Positions 46,001 through 57,640 are shown, counted from the first letter of the stretch. The stretch: 64,000 bases of DNA from Eupeodes corollae (GCF_945859685.1 NC_079149.1:101582863-101646862); one strand, 5' to 3'. Notes: generated by a model from the letters alone, not told the origin. Made by a program: numbers and translations.

Positions 46001-47644
46001 CCTTGCAGTTAGTCTACATGTTTGATGTGGAACGATTTTTCGATTCAAAAATTAACAAATAAAAATGTAAATTAGTCTCAGTTAAAAAAAAAACACACTT
46101 AACGACATTTTTAAGAACCCTATTAATTCATATTCTTCCTTTAAAATAATTAGTCTTCTAGATTTCAAATTAATACCAAGGTTGCTTTTGTGCATTATTT
46201 TTAAGTCACCGCTTAAAAACTATCTTCACAAAATATCCACATACTTGAGTCAGAGCGCATAATGATCACCACTTTAAAGTGTTTAGTTTTTTTTTCCTTC
46301 CTAAACATCACGAACACCTTCTATTCGTTCCCTTGACCCTTCAATAAACTATCATAGAAAAAAAGGGATAGTTACATAAAAAGAAGGATTATTCTCTGAC
46401 AAAAAACAAGTTTTCCCTTTCAGAACGAATTACATCCCATTAACCACAACAATGGCCATACCAACTATATAGCACTTTCTTATACCCATTTGGACCAAAC
46501 CAGCCAATGACCTCTAAAGTAGTGTAATAAAAAAGGAACACAAAAATAAAGAACCTCGCTCCTCGCTTGAATCAGAATATTCCTCTTCGTGTCGTGTGGA
46601 GGACCAGAAATGCATTAAATTGTATTGGTTTGGAAAATCCCAGAACAGCATCGGATTGTGGGTTCAATTCGATTCGATTCGATTCGGTTCGCTTTGGTTT
46701 GGTTTGGGTCTGGGTCTTGGTCTGGGTACCTACTTTACAATCTAAAACCTAATCACATCTAGCTTGGATCTATATACATACTCTGGGTGAACTAAGAGCA
46801 TGCTACTCGATGAAGTTCAATGACATTTTTATCCGCAACAGCTACAAAACAACAACAACAACAACCTCAGCATCGTCCCACAACCAATTTCAAAACGGAT
46901 AAGTATACTGACTGTGACTGACTCTTAGATTGTTCATCTGTACGAAGGTACCTACACTCCTTCTACCTGAGAAATCAATGATTCCATGGATTATGGACGG
47001 ATGACTTTAGGTTCTTGAATCCTGCCACAGGTATATCAGCCAGCAGGTAGCGTGTGCTGCATGAATGCAAGAACAACAACATCAAAACATCGACAGCATC
47101 ATCCATCCATCTGCAGTGTGCCATCGCTCTGCCATCGTCCGTCGTGTCGGTCGGTCGTTCGAAGTCGAGTCGTAGGAGAAACAAAGATGACCAACTGAAT
47201 TAGATAAAGTCCAGAAACTTTGTTTGGATTTATTTATGGTTGCATTGTACAAGTAGTGAGGCGGGCTGAGGCTGAAACTGAGGGCACTGTACCTTCCTTT
47301 AACTTTACTCTTACTGATGGTGTTCATTGTTCAATTTAGCGGCTTGTTGGAGTTTCTCATTTGTCCATCAAATAGGTTTTGAAGCTGTCTCCCACACTCC
47401 ATTTAGCATCCATATCAGGAATATGGTAATGGGTTTCGAGTTACAGGTACTTGTGTACTATACAATAGGTGGTATGGGACACGATTGAAATGGTTGCAAA
47501 GTTAAAACCTATCAACATCATTCCATAGAAGATTGTGTACATTGTACAAGAAATAATGGGTTTTCAATGAACAGAATCTACATAATATTGGATAGGTCGT
47601 GGGTAAACTTACTTATTTTAGATTTTGGGAAATTCCAAAAACAA
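46001..47644. other. Intergenic DNA, no gene recognised
   Basis: Includes an ATTCG microsatellite at 46667-46690, a CAA run at 46845-46866 and a balanced-composition segment at 46930-47330. None of the open frames there shows a domain. The composition suggests unique host non-coding DNA. Confidence 0.45.
46667..46690. repeat. (ATTCG)n microsatellite
   Basis: Four or five units, decaying into TTCGGTTCG. It is the reverse complement motif of the repeat at 20696. Confidence 0.8.
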
Positions 47645-48235
47645 AACTCAGAAAGAGACTGGGATGCGACCCACACTGATAACTTCCCACCCCGTCTGTC
47701 GATTTGTCTTGCTTAAGGTTTGTAGGTTTTCGTGCTTTGTTAAAAAAGTTGTCAGTTGAATTCTTCTTAAAAATTTCAAAATTACCAATAATATTTTGCA
47801 CATAAGAAAATAGTTAAGTTTTAAAAATCAAGTTTTATTAAATACATTTTTAGTCGAAAACAAATGTTTACCAATTTTAATAGCATTTCTTTTTTGTGGT
47901 TTTTATTTTGTTATGAAAAAACCGATTGTTGGAATTAAAAAAAAAACTTTTTAATATCAAAAACAATATTTTTTGTTAAATAAAAAAACTTTGAAGACAT
48001 TATTTTTAATTTTTGAAAAGATATTTGAGTCGAAAGTAAATTTTTACCAAGTTTTAGTAATGTTTTTTTTGTTAGGTTTTTATTTTTTGTAAAAAAAAAC
48101 TGGCAATTCGATTTTTCTCAAAATTTGTCAGAATGTTGAAAACAATACCTTATAAGTTAAAATTAGTTGGGAGTCACAATCTTACATTTTTGAAAAGTTA
48201 TTTGAGATATTGAGTAGCAAAAAAACCAAACTCTG
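47645..48235 (+). repeat. Family G copy 4
   Basis: Head at 47659-47730 (GGGATGCGACCCACACTGAT, ACTTCCCACCCCGTCTGTCG, GTCTTGCTTAAGGTTTG), followed by GTTTTTATTTTGTT, GATATTTGAGTCGAAAGTAA, TTTTTACCAAGTTTTAGTAA and CAATTCGATTTTTCTCAAAA blocks. It ends near the 5' end of family A copy 2. Confidence 0.75.
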
Positions 48236-48240
48236 TTTAT

Positions 48241-51200
48241 CAACTCCTACTCCCACCTCCCCGTGGTGAACATCGGGTGCCTTACCTCAACTGGAGATTG
48301 GGTTCCAACAATAGGGGAAAGTTGTTGCTGGCAGCAAACGAGAGAGGGAGGGAGAGGTGTTTCCACTAAGGCACCTCTCCTTATCCAGCCGGCAGCGGAG
48401 AAATTCCCGAGATGGAATCAACGGTGGCATCTACAGTTCCAGTAAGGTTGAACTACGTAGTGAACACCTTATAGGGCTTCTTCGACTTATTCGGAGCCCA
48501 GGCCTATAAGGAGCGGTTTTATCCGGCTCCCCATCCTTGGAGTTATACTTAGGATCTGGCCCTCCATGTTGGGGGTTGTGCCGTCGTAGTGACTTCCTGA
48601 CCACGTAAACAATATCTTTAGTTGCGAAGCACCAACAAGCCTCTGATACGGACGGATTACTGTTGACAATCCACGCATACGAAATAAGGACAACGAACTT
48701 CGGATCTGTACGTGGAATGTTAGGTCGCTTAACAGACCACGTGCAGCTGAACAATTAGCTGAAACCGAAACTGCTGCAAGGCAGATATTACCAGGCAAAC
48801 GCAAACTTAAAGACTGCGATGTATACTACGGTGACTGCTACCTAGAACAGAGACAGCGTCTATTTGGGTATGGATTTATTTCTGGAACTAGACTCATGCA
48901 AAAAGTCTTAAGTTTCAACAGTGTGAGCGAGCGCATCCCGACAACCTTCATCAAAGCTAAATTCGCTAACATAAGCCTAATATGCGCGCATGCCCCAACA
49001 GAGGAGAAAGATGAAGACACCAAAGACATATTCTTCGAGCTCTTGGACAAGACATATGAGCAGTGCCCTGGCTATGACATTAAAATTGTCTTAGGAGATT
49101 TTAATGCCAAGCTAGGAAGAGAAAACATCTTTGGTGGCATAATCGTGAGATTCAGGTTGGTCGATTTCGATGCGGAGCGAGACGTTCTGGTAGCTGGTAC
49201 GGAGTTCACGCATCTCAATATCCACAAGGGGACATGGAAATCTCCTGATCAATCAACCGTCAACCAGATTGACCACATTGCGATCGACGCACGACACTTC
49301 TCCAGTATCCAGGATATCCGAAAATTCCGAGAGGCCAACATTGACTCAGACCACTACCTCGTTGTAGCCAAGGTACGTCTACGGATATCCTGATCCAAGC
49401 CAAAATAAGGAAGTACTGTGAGAAGATTCGACGTTACACGGCTGCAATCGTAAGAGACTGCCATGTTCTTTTCCGATCGAGTCTCTAATAACCTCTTAAG
49501 GAGTCCTATGCTTCCTGCATTAAGCATTGAAAACCAGTGGCAACATTGCCTTGGAGCCATCAGAGATGCCTCCTCTGAAGTGCTAGGTTTCACACGGCCA
49601 CCACAGCGAAACCCCTGGTTTGACGACGAATGCCGGCAAGCTCACGCAGCGAAACAAGAGGCATACAAAATGGCGCTGCACAAAAGGACGAGAGCTGCTC
49701 GCGAGCTCTACGAGCAGAAAAGAGGAGAAGGATACCGGCTTCTTAGATGGAAAAAAAGAGAGCATGAGAAGCTTGCGATCGAGGAGATAGAGGGATGTCA
49801 CAACAGAAATGAGGTTCGTAAATTTTACGAAAAGGTACAAAAAAACCTCCCAAGGGTACCAACCACGAACCGAAGCCTGTAAAGACGATCAGGGGAACAT
49901 CGTAGTAGAACCGCAGTCCATGCTGAGAATATGGAAAGATCACTTCTCCAAATTATATAACGGCGATGACGAACCGAATTCCGCTGTAAGGGAGATAGAA
50001 CCACTCAACCTAGGCGACGCAGATCAATTTCGCCTACCCGACCTTGACGAAGTGAAGATAGATATATTTTAACTAAAGTCAAACAAAGCTGCTGGAGCTG
50101 ACGGCATCGAACCAACTCATGTGCAAAAAATGGTCGGAAGAAAGACTGCACCAACTACCAAGGCATCAGTCTCCTTAACATTGCATATAAGATCCTCTCT
50201 GCAGTACTATGTGAACGTCTGAAGCCGTTTGTCAACAACCTAATAGATCCTTCTTTATCAGTGTGGCTTCAGACCATTAAAGTCCACTATAGACCAAATT
50301 TTCACACTACGGCAGATCTTGGAAAAAAAAAAACAGGAGCTTCAAATTGATACCCACCAACTCTATCGATTTTAAAGCCCCGTATAACAGCATCCATAGG
50401 GAAGAGCTCTACAGAGCAGTGTCTAGTTTTGGCATCACTGTCAAACTTATCCGTGTGTGCAGAATGACGATGGAGAATGCATGCTGCTCTATTAAGGTCG
50501 GAAAAGATCTTACCGATGCCTTTGATGTCAAAAAAGATTTTTGTAAAGGCGATGCACTGTCATGTGACTTCTTCAACATCGTTCTGGAAAGAATTGTGCA
50601 AAACTCAACCGTTAACACTGGAGGCACAATCCTATAAGTGTCCATCCAATTACTCGGATAAGCAGATGATATTGATATACTCGTAATTGGAAGATAAATG
50701 TAAGTGGAGCGCTTTTGAGCATTGCGACGGAATCGAAGAAGATGGGTTTAATGGTCAAAACGTCACCATGGACAGCTATAACTTTGAGTTAGTTAAGGAC
50801 TTTTTCTACCTAGCCACCGCTATTAACACAGACAACGACACCAGCGCTGAAATCAAGCGAAGAATAACTCTTGCAAATCGCTGCTTCTTTGGATTTAGAA
50901 GGCAATTGAGAAGTAAAGTAAAATCACCATCTACAAGACACTTGTCATCCCGGTTCTCATTTATGGCGCTGAGGCCTGGACCCTGTCAAAGAAAGATGGG
51001 AGCGTCTTAGGACGCTTCGAGAGAAAAGTTCTTCGGGTGATTTTCGGTTCCGTACGCATAGATGGAGAATGGAGGAGAAGATATAACTACGAACTGTAAG
51101 GGCTGTACAGCGAGACTGACCTAGTAAGCAGAATTAAAGTCCAACGGCTTAGATGGCTAGGTTATGTAGAGCGGATGGACATCAACGCTCCAGCCCAAAA

Positions 51201-51385
51201 GGTCTTCGAATCCAATCCCGAGGGACGGCGCAGTGGAAGAAGACCGTGACTAAGGTGGCGCACCGTGGTGGGAGAGGACCTCAACCAACTTGGTGTGCGA
51301 AACTGGAGACAGCTAGAAAGGGACCGAGCTGGCTGGAGACGCATGTTGGTTAAGGCCCAACGGCTAATTTAAAAACGCACTATGA
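48241..51385 (+). mobile_element. RTE-like LINE, family A copy 2 (5' leader kept)
   Basis: The longest family A copy. A non-coding leader at 48241-48700 is shared with copy 3 (CACCTCCCCGTGG, CATCGGGTGCC, CTCAACTGGAGATTGGGTTCC, CCTTATAGGGCTTCTTCGAC). The endonuclease begins with LRICTWNVRSLN near 48700, has a gap of about 30 residues, and continues with IVLGDFNAKLGREN (49086), NQIDHIAIDAR (49262) and DSDHYLVVAKVRLRI. The linker is at 49600-49880, rich in KR. The reverse transcriptase is interrupted (SNKAAGADGIEPTH near 50080; IDFKAPYNSIHREELYRAV at 50362; KGDALSCDFFNIVLERI), with a decayed box near 50660 where YADD should be. The C-terminus at 51120-51350 has VQRLRWLGYVERMDINAP in a shifted frame. 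It is inactive. Confidence 0.87.
48468..48530 (+). repeat. Hairpins in family A leader
   Basis: CTTATAG (48468-48474) pairs with CTATAAG (48504-48510), with an inner GGGCT/AGCCC pairing. A second stem pairs GGAGC (48510-48514) with GCTCC (48526-48530). In copy 3 (about 60420-60485) the second stem is exact and the first is partly kept. The role is unknown. Confidence 0.5.
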
Positions 51386-51875
51386 ATACCGGTACCCGTG
51401 AAAAATACTTTAAATGGAACAGTCAAGGATCTTACCGAAGACCTCTGCACTAACCATAACGCCACGGGTACTACGTACATTTTTTAATTAAGTATATTGA
51501 TCTACTTTATATGTAGTTATCGATTAACTAGTACTTAAAAACTTGTGATTTAACGAACACATTATGGAAGTTATAGCCTCTTTATATTTGGCATCCATTG
51601 TGAATTGAATTTGAAATTAAATTAATAAATAAAAAAGTAAGCTATTTGTTTAAGTTGTTTTGTTTTCAATAAAAAAAGAATAACTCTAATTTAAAAGAAC
51701 ATGCAAAATTCTGCTGCAAACCTCCGAAATCGTTTTTAAATTTAAATGTTTCAATTTCACTCATTTTTATTATTATAATTATTTAGCAAATTTATCCATG
51801 TTTAACACTTTTTAGTAGAATTACGTGAGACATGGAAATTAAGTATTTTTTCCATCCAAGAGCACATTTAAATTC
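51386..51875. other. Upstream region of the ionotropic receptor gene
   Basis: 490 bases between the LINE 3' end and the receptor start. It is strongly AT-rich and has AATAAATAAAAAAG-type words. No TATA box or initiator can be assigned with confidence. The receptor promoter must lie here or overlap LINE sequence if the gene is expressed. Confidence 0.4.
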
Positions 51876-53771
51876 ATGTTGAAATCATCAGTAATGAATT
51901 TGACTTCTATAAGGCTGTTAGCATTCGTTGCAATTGTTTCCGTAAAATTCGTCAATACTGTATCGAAAAATGTTGAAATTGAAAGTTTTCTTAAGACAAT
52001 TCAAGACTTCTACAAATTTGATAGTGTTTTTCTATTACAAACTTTCGATTCTGAAAATGGTTTCGTTGTTCAAAAAGTGTCGAATTTACTTGGAATTCCG
52101 GTTATTTTGTCATCCGGTGAGACAAAATCTTTCTTTCTAAAAGAAAAGTTTACTGACAATTTTCTAATTCTAATCAATCTTACCGAAAACAGTAAAAACC
52201 TTCTTCAACGGCTTCCAGAATATCTTCAAGTCATGGAGCATTTTAAAATTTTATTTCTTTTAAAAAGTTCATCAAAAAACGAAACAGAACTAAAGGAAAT
52301 TTTCAAATTTTGTTGGAATAATTCAATAATAAATGTAATAGCAGTTTTTCGAGATTTTTGCAGCTCATCAACATATTACAGTTTCAGCAATTTCGGAGAA
52401 TTTAAAATTGAAGAAATCATCTGGCAACAGAATGAAGTAAATAATATTGAATTGTATCCAAATCGCATGCATAACTTAAATGGAATAATTTTGCCAATTG
52501 TATTCCAATACCGAAAAGACACATTGTATAGTTTGAAAACTGTTGGAGATGAACACATTTTAAGTGGACAAATTGGTAACTTGTTTAGAACTTTTGCTGC
52601 AAGGCACAACGCTAGATTAAACACGTCCAGTCTAATGTTTCCGCTTTTTCTCAACGACTTAAATAATTTGGTTTCAAATAAAACCGTAGAAATATCTTCT
52701 ATACCCACTCTGCTGATATCAAGTAAATCATTTTCATATCCATGTTTTAGAATAGCTGTTGGTGTGATGCTTCCGATTGAAGCGAAAATTCCAGTTTTCA
52801 AAGTTTTTATGCGGGTATTTTATTTAGATGCATTTCTAATTGCGGTTACAGTTGTGGTTCTTTTTTCAGCAGTATTGGAGACATCAGAATTTCTTTGGGG
52901 AAAAAACATCGGTCTTCTTAATTTCTTTATGAATCTTAACCTTCTGGGTGGGATACTTGGACAGTCATTAGTTGAAAGACCAACAGACAAATGTTGCACC
53001 AAAATCATCTACTTACTGATATTTTTACTTGGTATCATGCTAACCACTTTATACGGTGCATTCCTTCAGACTCTTATGACCGAACCACTTAAAGAAAAAT
53101 TTATAAAAACCCTCGAAGATGTCATATCATCGAATCTAAAAATCAAAGGTTTCTCGTTGCAATTCGGTGTCGTACGTTTATATAATCCAGAAGTTGAAGA
53201 AATCTATTCCAAAGCTTTTCTCATTAAAAACACAAAGGTTTCTGAAGCAATTGATAAAGATCAAGACGCCTTGAACACTAAATATGCTTACGTTACATTA
53301 GATGTTACGTGGAAATTTTATGAATATATGCAAAATTTTCTGGGAATAAAATTATTTCGTTGGTCGAAAGAACTGTGTCTCGTCAAAAGTGTACCAATTG
53401 GTTTTCCTGTTTACGAGAATTCAATTTACAAAGAAATTTTAAAATTTCACTCTTTGGATGTACAAGCATCTGGATTATGGGAATTTTGGATAAAAAGAGC
53501 ACTTTATGAAAACAAAAAAAATGGTAATGTGCGATCGAGATATTTTGAATTTAAAGAAAAATTTCGTTCGATGAAAGTTGAAGATTTCAAATGGATTTGG
53601 ACAGCTTTAAGTTTGGCTTTTCTAATTAGCAGTTTGTGTTTTTTGGCTGAAATTTTTGTTTTTAAGTGGAAAAAGCGAATAAAAAGGAAATGGCAATCGT
53701 TAAAGTCGTATTTTATATCGAAGTTTTTAGGATTGATCCAGAACTATGCACTTGCATTTGATACTAATTGA
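51876..53771 (+). CDS. Divergent ionotropic receptor (chemoreceptor)
   Basis: A 631-residue intact, intronless frame of the insect ionotropic receptor family, glutamate-receptor-like cation channels in the dendrites of taste or smell neurons. An N-terminal signal peptide (about residues 8-30, LLAFVAIVSVKFVNTVSKN) precedes a poorly conserved extracellular region. The S1 part includes GDEHILSGQIGNLFRTFA (about 225). TM1 lies near residues 314-338 (YLDAFLIAVTVVVLFSAV), the pore loop near 345-362 (LLNFFMNLNLLGGILGQSL), TM2 near 376-400 (IIYLLIFLLGIMLTTLYGA), S2 follows with SKELCLVKSVPIGFPVYENS and QASGLWEFWIKRAL (540s), and TM3 lies near 573-598 (WTALSLAFLISSLCFLAE), then a short basic tail. The lack of introns, the length and the S2 pattern fit the fly Ir20a-type divergent clade. 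The second ATG (51894) has a purine at -3 and may be the real start. Confidence 0.9.
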   Translation: MLKSSVMNLTSIRLLAFVAIVSVKFVNTVSKNVEIESFLKTIQDFYKFDSVFLLQTFDSENGFVVQKVSNLLGIPVILSSGETKSFFLKEKFTDNFLILINLTENSKNLLQRLPEYLQVMEHFKILFLLKSSSKNETELKEIFKFCWNNSIINVIAVFRDFCSSSTYYSFSNFGEFKIEEIIWQQNEVNNIELYPNRMHNLNGIILPIVFQYRKDTLYSLKTVGDEHILSGQIGNLFRTFAARHNARLNTSSLMFPLFLNDLNNLVSNKTVEISSIPTLLISSKSFSYPCFRIAVGVMLPIEAKIPVFKVFMRVFYLDAFLIAVTVVVLFSAVLETSEFLWGKNIGLLNFFMNLNLLGGILGQSLVERPTDKCCTKIIYLLIFLLGIMLTTLYGAFLQTLMTEPLKEKFIKTLEDVISSNLKIKGFSLQFGVVRLYNPEVEEIYSKAFLIKNTKVSEAIDKDQDALNTKYAYVTLDVTWKFYEYMQNFLGIKLFRWSKELCLVKSVPIGFPVYENSIYKEILKFHSLDVQASGLWEFWIKRALYENKKNGNVRSRYFEFKEKFRSMKVEDFKWIWTALSLAFLISSLCFLAEIFVFKWKKRIKRKWQSLKSYFISKFLGLIQNYALAFDTN

Positions 53772-53811
53772 ATTTGTATTTATCAATCAATGATACTGTT
53801 TTGTTTTTCTG

Positions 53812-53817
53812 AATAAA
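53812..53817 (+). terminator. Poly(A) signal of receptor gene
   Basis: AATAAA lies 41 bases after the receptor stop codon, followed by a T-rich stretch. The spacing fits a short 3' UTR. Confidence 0.65.
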
Positions 53818-53829
53818 ATTTATTTTCTA

Positions 53830-54299
53830 TTTATGGTGTTTTTTGAAAATATTACATATAAGGATCCTAAGTTTCTTGGTACTTTAAAGGGTTGAGGTTA
53901 TATAAGCCCAAAATGACATTTTAACCGAAATCAGAAAATCAACATGGTAAGCAACTTGAAAGAGCGTCAGAATCATGCCACCCCGGAATGCAAAGTCGTT
54001 TAATTCTTGAAGAACATTGGAAAATGTTGTGGCATGGAGACCATATTTCACAAAGGTGAAATTAAGGGATCTGGAAGGGTAGGGGTTAAACACAACCTAT
54101 TTAGTGCTCCGTTTAATATTTCATAAAGTCGACTTAAAGAAATGTAACTTTAATAAAGGCAAAATAAAAGCAGCAGATTTTCTGCAGTATTTGATAACAA
54201 AATGTCTTACGTCTTTATTTTTAAGGCTATTGCCAAAATTACAAATTTGAGGTAGATCGGCTCGATTGGACATAAAGTTTAAGTAAAAATTTCAACTAG
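53830..54299. other. Spacer downstream of the receptor gene
   Basis: No second receptor exon or gene is seen. The minus frame 53884-54093 has no domain. Confidence 0.4.
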
Positions 54300-55288
54300 T
54301 GCTCTAAAAATTAAGCTTTGATAGAGTATTCGTTGCTGGAAAAGGTTACTGAAGACAATTGGTAATCAAGGTGTCCATATTCCTGAACGATGTAGAAACT
54401 GCTTTGAATATATTCTGAGTGTAAAGATTCTAACCTTACAGTGATATCTGCAAACACACCCTGCCATTCATTAACTCTTGGCTTCATAAGTAATGGTAGA
54501 ACTTCATTGAAGTCGTTAGTTTACTAGGTTCTTACCATGATGCTCTTGTGAATATTTCTTCCACTTCTTTTCACCATGGATGTCTTATGCACAGGGGCAT
54601 TATACCAGGTTCCACATAAATAGCATAGTTTGTAAAGAATAAGGCAGTTTGAATAAGCATTTCAAGAAATATCTCTGCACCGTTTCAAACACCTCAATGA
54701 ACACATAACCATAGCGCCATAGCTCTGACATGCGTTGATCGTTGCATGAAAAACACTGTATTCTGAATTAAGCTCGATATACTGGTCAGCAATTAACCTA
54801 GGCCACACTATGCTTTAAGCCAGTTTGAGCTCACTGCTTTTTCATTAACCGAGTTTTGAAATCTTACGGTTTTCTATAAATAAAACACCCAGGTACTTAC
54901 ATTTTTGCACAACTTCAATATTTACATTATATTGAGTGACAAGTGCTCTTTGGGCTGCCTTCACTTTGTACACGCTTCAAAGATCATCACCTTAGTTCGA
55001 TTGTATTAATGACTAACCCTTTATTCTCGCAAAAGTTAGTCAGCTTTTTTATTTGCAACTTAAAGGATAGCCCATCAAAAAGTATTCTTTCTTGGAGTAC
55101 ATCACAAATTTCATAAATAAATAAACTAAAAAGTAATGGACTTAAAATGTAGCCTTGGGGAACACCTGTCGATGTTTAAATCCGTTTTGAAAAATTCGTC
55201 CCATCCCTTTCTGATGTACTCAATGCAAAAATAAAGTTAAAGAACATCATCAATAATTTCCAAGCGGTTCCTACCGTTAAAAAAAGCC
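54300..55288 (-). mobile_element. Family E-like LINE relic, 3' part
   Basis: Minus-strand reading across frames gives TGVPQGYILSPLLFSLFIYE (near 55175-55115), KKLTNFCENKGLVINTIKTK (55040-54980), KCKYLGVLF (54905), INACQSYGAMVM (54720) and CLFKLPYSLQTMLFMWNL (54660-54610). These follow the order of motif B, thumb and C-terminus in family E. No frame is long. Motif A lies at about 57740-57680 beyond element D. Confidence 0.6.
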
Positions 55289-57640
55289 TGATGGAACCTG
55301 GACAGCCTCTCCAGCCGAATCTCTTGAGCTACTGATGAAGACGCACTTTCCGAATTGCGAGAGTGATAACCCCAAATCGCTTGAAACCACAGAGCTAAAC
55401 GTAGCTCATGTGGAGCAAGTCAATTCCGTTATAACCAGAGAAAATATTTTGTGGGCCATCAATACTTTTTCTCCATATAAATCCCCGGACATGGATGGCA
55501 TACTGCCAGTTATGCTTCAAAAGTTGCATGATGTGGAAGCTCCATGGCTGGAACAAATTTTCAAAGGATGTCTCCTTCTCAAACATGTGCCCATGTCGTG
55601 GGTAGGCGAGGTCACGAATCCGCGAAGGATTTCAGACCAATAATCTTAACATCTTTTGTGCTTAAAACCTTGGAGCGCATTCTTGATTACCATATTAGAG
55701 AAATCCTAGTTGGACGACCTATCGAAAGCTCTCAGCATGCTTATCTTAAGGGCAAATCTACGGAGACTGCCCTCCATGAGGTAGTGCGTACTGTAGATCA
55801 AACAATCCATTATAAAGAATTTACTCTTGCTCGTTAAGTTCGGTTTAGAAGACTTTATTCGAGAATGGATTATTTCCATGCTCAGTGGTAGGAAGATTCA
55901 AGCCACTCTAGGCAATACAATCGCAACAAAACACGTGAGTAGGGGAACACCCCAGGGTGGTGTCCTTCCGCCTCTTTTATGGCTTCTGGTCATGGATACA
56001 ATTCTCGTTAATTTAGAGAGATGTGGAGTGAAGGCGGTAGCCTATGTGGATGATTTGGTGCTATTGGTGTCAGGAAAGTACACCAATGTGGTAAGTGAAA
56101 TCACGGAGTTAGCTTTGAAGAAAGCTAGCAACTGGGCCACGAGTTGTGGACTAGGAGTTAACCAAAGTAAAACTGAACTGTTTGCTCTTTACCACCAAAA
56201 CTAATGTACCGCCCTTCGCGCTACCTCGACTCAACGGTCAAATCCTATCATTGTCTTCCAGTGCAAAATATTTGGGAGTTATACTCGACCCTAAACTAAA
56301 CTGGAAACTAAATATTGAAGTACGGGTTAAGAAGGCCTTCTACGCCTGCAGCAAAACTTTCGTCAAAAAGTGGGGACTTTAGTTGAAGATGATTTAATAG
56401 ACGTACACAGCCGTAGTAGGTCCAATCTTAACATATGGCTCGATTGTGTGGTGTCCTGCTCTTAGCAAATTCTATAATATTAATAAGCTAAAGAAGGTTC
56501 AGAGAACAGCTTGCGTGAGCACCACACGCGTTATTTTGGATCTTCTACCAATCGACCTTTTATTAAGTACATAGTTTCCTGCAGCGCTATTAGGCTGAAG
56601 GAATCAAAAAGCTGGTTGTCAAAACCTTGTGGTCACAGCAATACTACGAAATTGATTCCCTCAGATATTATCTCGGTAGCCACTGACTACTGCACTCCTA
56701 CTTTGAACCTTAGTAAGGGTTTTAAGGTTATTTTCCCATCGAGAAAAGATTGGGAGGATGACATCTTGTCGATAGGTTTCGACACAACCTTCTCTACTGA
56801 CGGCTCAAATATGGAGTGCGGAGTTGGTTCTGGGATCTTTTCTGAGTCCCTAAATGTAGCCAAATCCTTTACGCCTAATGACTTTGCTAGCGTTTTTCAG
56901 GCTGAACTGCTGGCAATAAGGGAGGCTTTAACTTTAACAAAACCCAAAGCAAAACCGAAATGTGGCTACCTTTACAGACAGTCAGGCAGCTGTCAAAGCC
57001 ATCAACTCGGCCACATCCTCAATGTCGCGATAAGCTTGCGAGCCTGAATATTAATCTTGGTGTCACCCTGATCTGGGTTCCGGGCCATAGTGGTATCGTG
57101 GGAAATGAACGGGCTGACGAGCCAGCCAGGCAATGATCGGCCCTTCATAGCTCACTTGCGGAAATGGTTAACATTCCTCTTGGTGCTATGAAGGGTAAAA
57201 TTTTTTCTATCTACCAAACTGAATCAAACCGAAGGTGGAGCAATTTACCCAACTGCATTATATCTAGGAAGATATTGCCCACCTATAACAAAACCCGTAC
57301 AAACGATCTTCTATGCAGGCCAAGGCAAGACATAGCCAGGATTGTTGCGGTTTGTACCGGACATTGGCCTATAGGAGTTCATGCAGAGAAGTTGGGCATC
57401 TCTTACAACACCTTTTGCCGTAGTTGTAGTGACCAAAGAGAAAGTGAAACGATAATCCATTTCCTCTGCAAATGTCCTGCTTTGGCAAACACCAGAATGA
57501 AATGCTTTGGAAAAGCATTCTTTCAAGAACTTGATAAGCTATCTGAGACAAAGATTAGAGACCTAATCTTTTTTCTCAATGCGACAAAATGGCTCTAACA
57601 TAATCGCTATGAAGCTTCTCTAACAATCCATCCCTTTCAA
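55289..57640 (+). mobile_element. LOA/I-like LINE with RNase H, element D
   Basis: Begins inside ORF2 (DGTWTASPAESLELLMKTHF at 55293). Plus order: SPYKSPDMDGILPVMLQKL (55465), a frameshift, DFRPIILTSFVLKTLERIL (55628), SQHAYLKGKSTETALHEV, RGTPQGGVLPPLLWLLVMD (55937, motif B), VAYVDDLVLLVSGKYTNVV (56038, catalytic YVDD), thumb AKYLGVILDPKLNWKLN, RNase H with FSTDGSNMECGVGSGIFSE (56793), FTDSQAAVKAI (56974) and IWVPGHSGIVGNERADE (57072), then a C-terminal zinc finger (CRSC at 57417, HFLCKCPAL at 57459) and the end near 57600. Shifts and stops at 55640, 55835, 56203, 56385 and 57046 inactivate it. It is a different family from C. Confidence 0.85.

Noticed and set aside
48431..48804. Minus-strand frames over the family A leader
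   Set aside because: They overlap the shared non-coding leader and have no recognisable domain.
52376..53008. Minus-strand frames inside the receptor gene
   Set aside because: Antisense shadows of the receptor coding sequence.
53884..54093. Second receptor or exon downstream of the ionotropic receptor
   Set aside because: Neither strand shows membrane segments or receptor motifs there.
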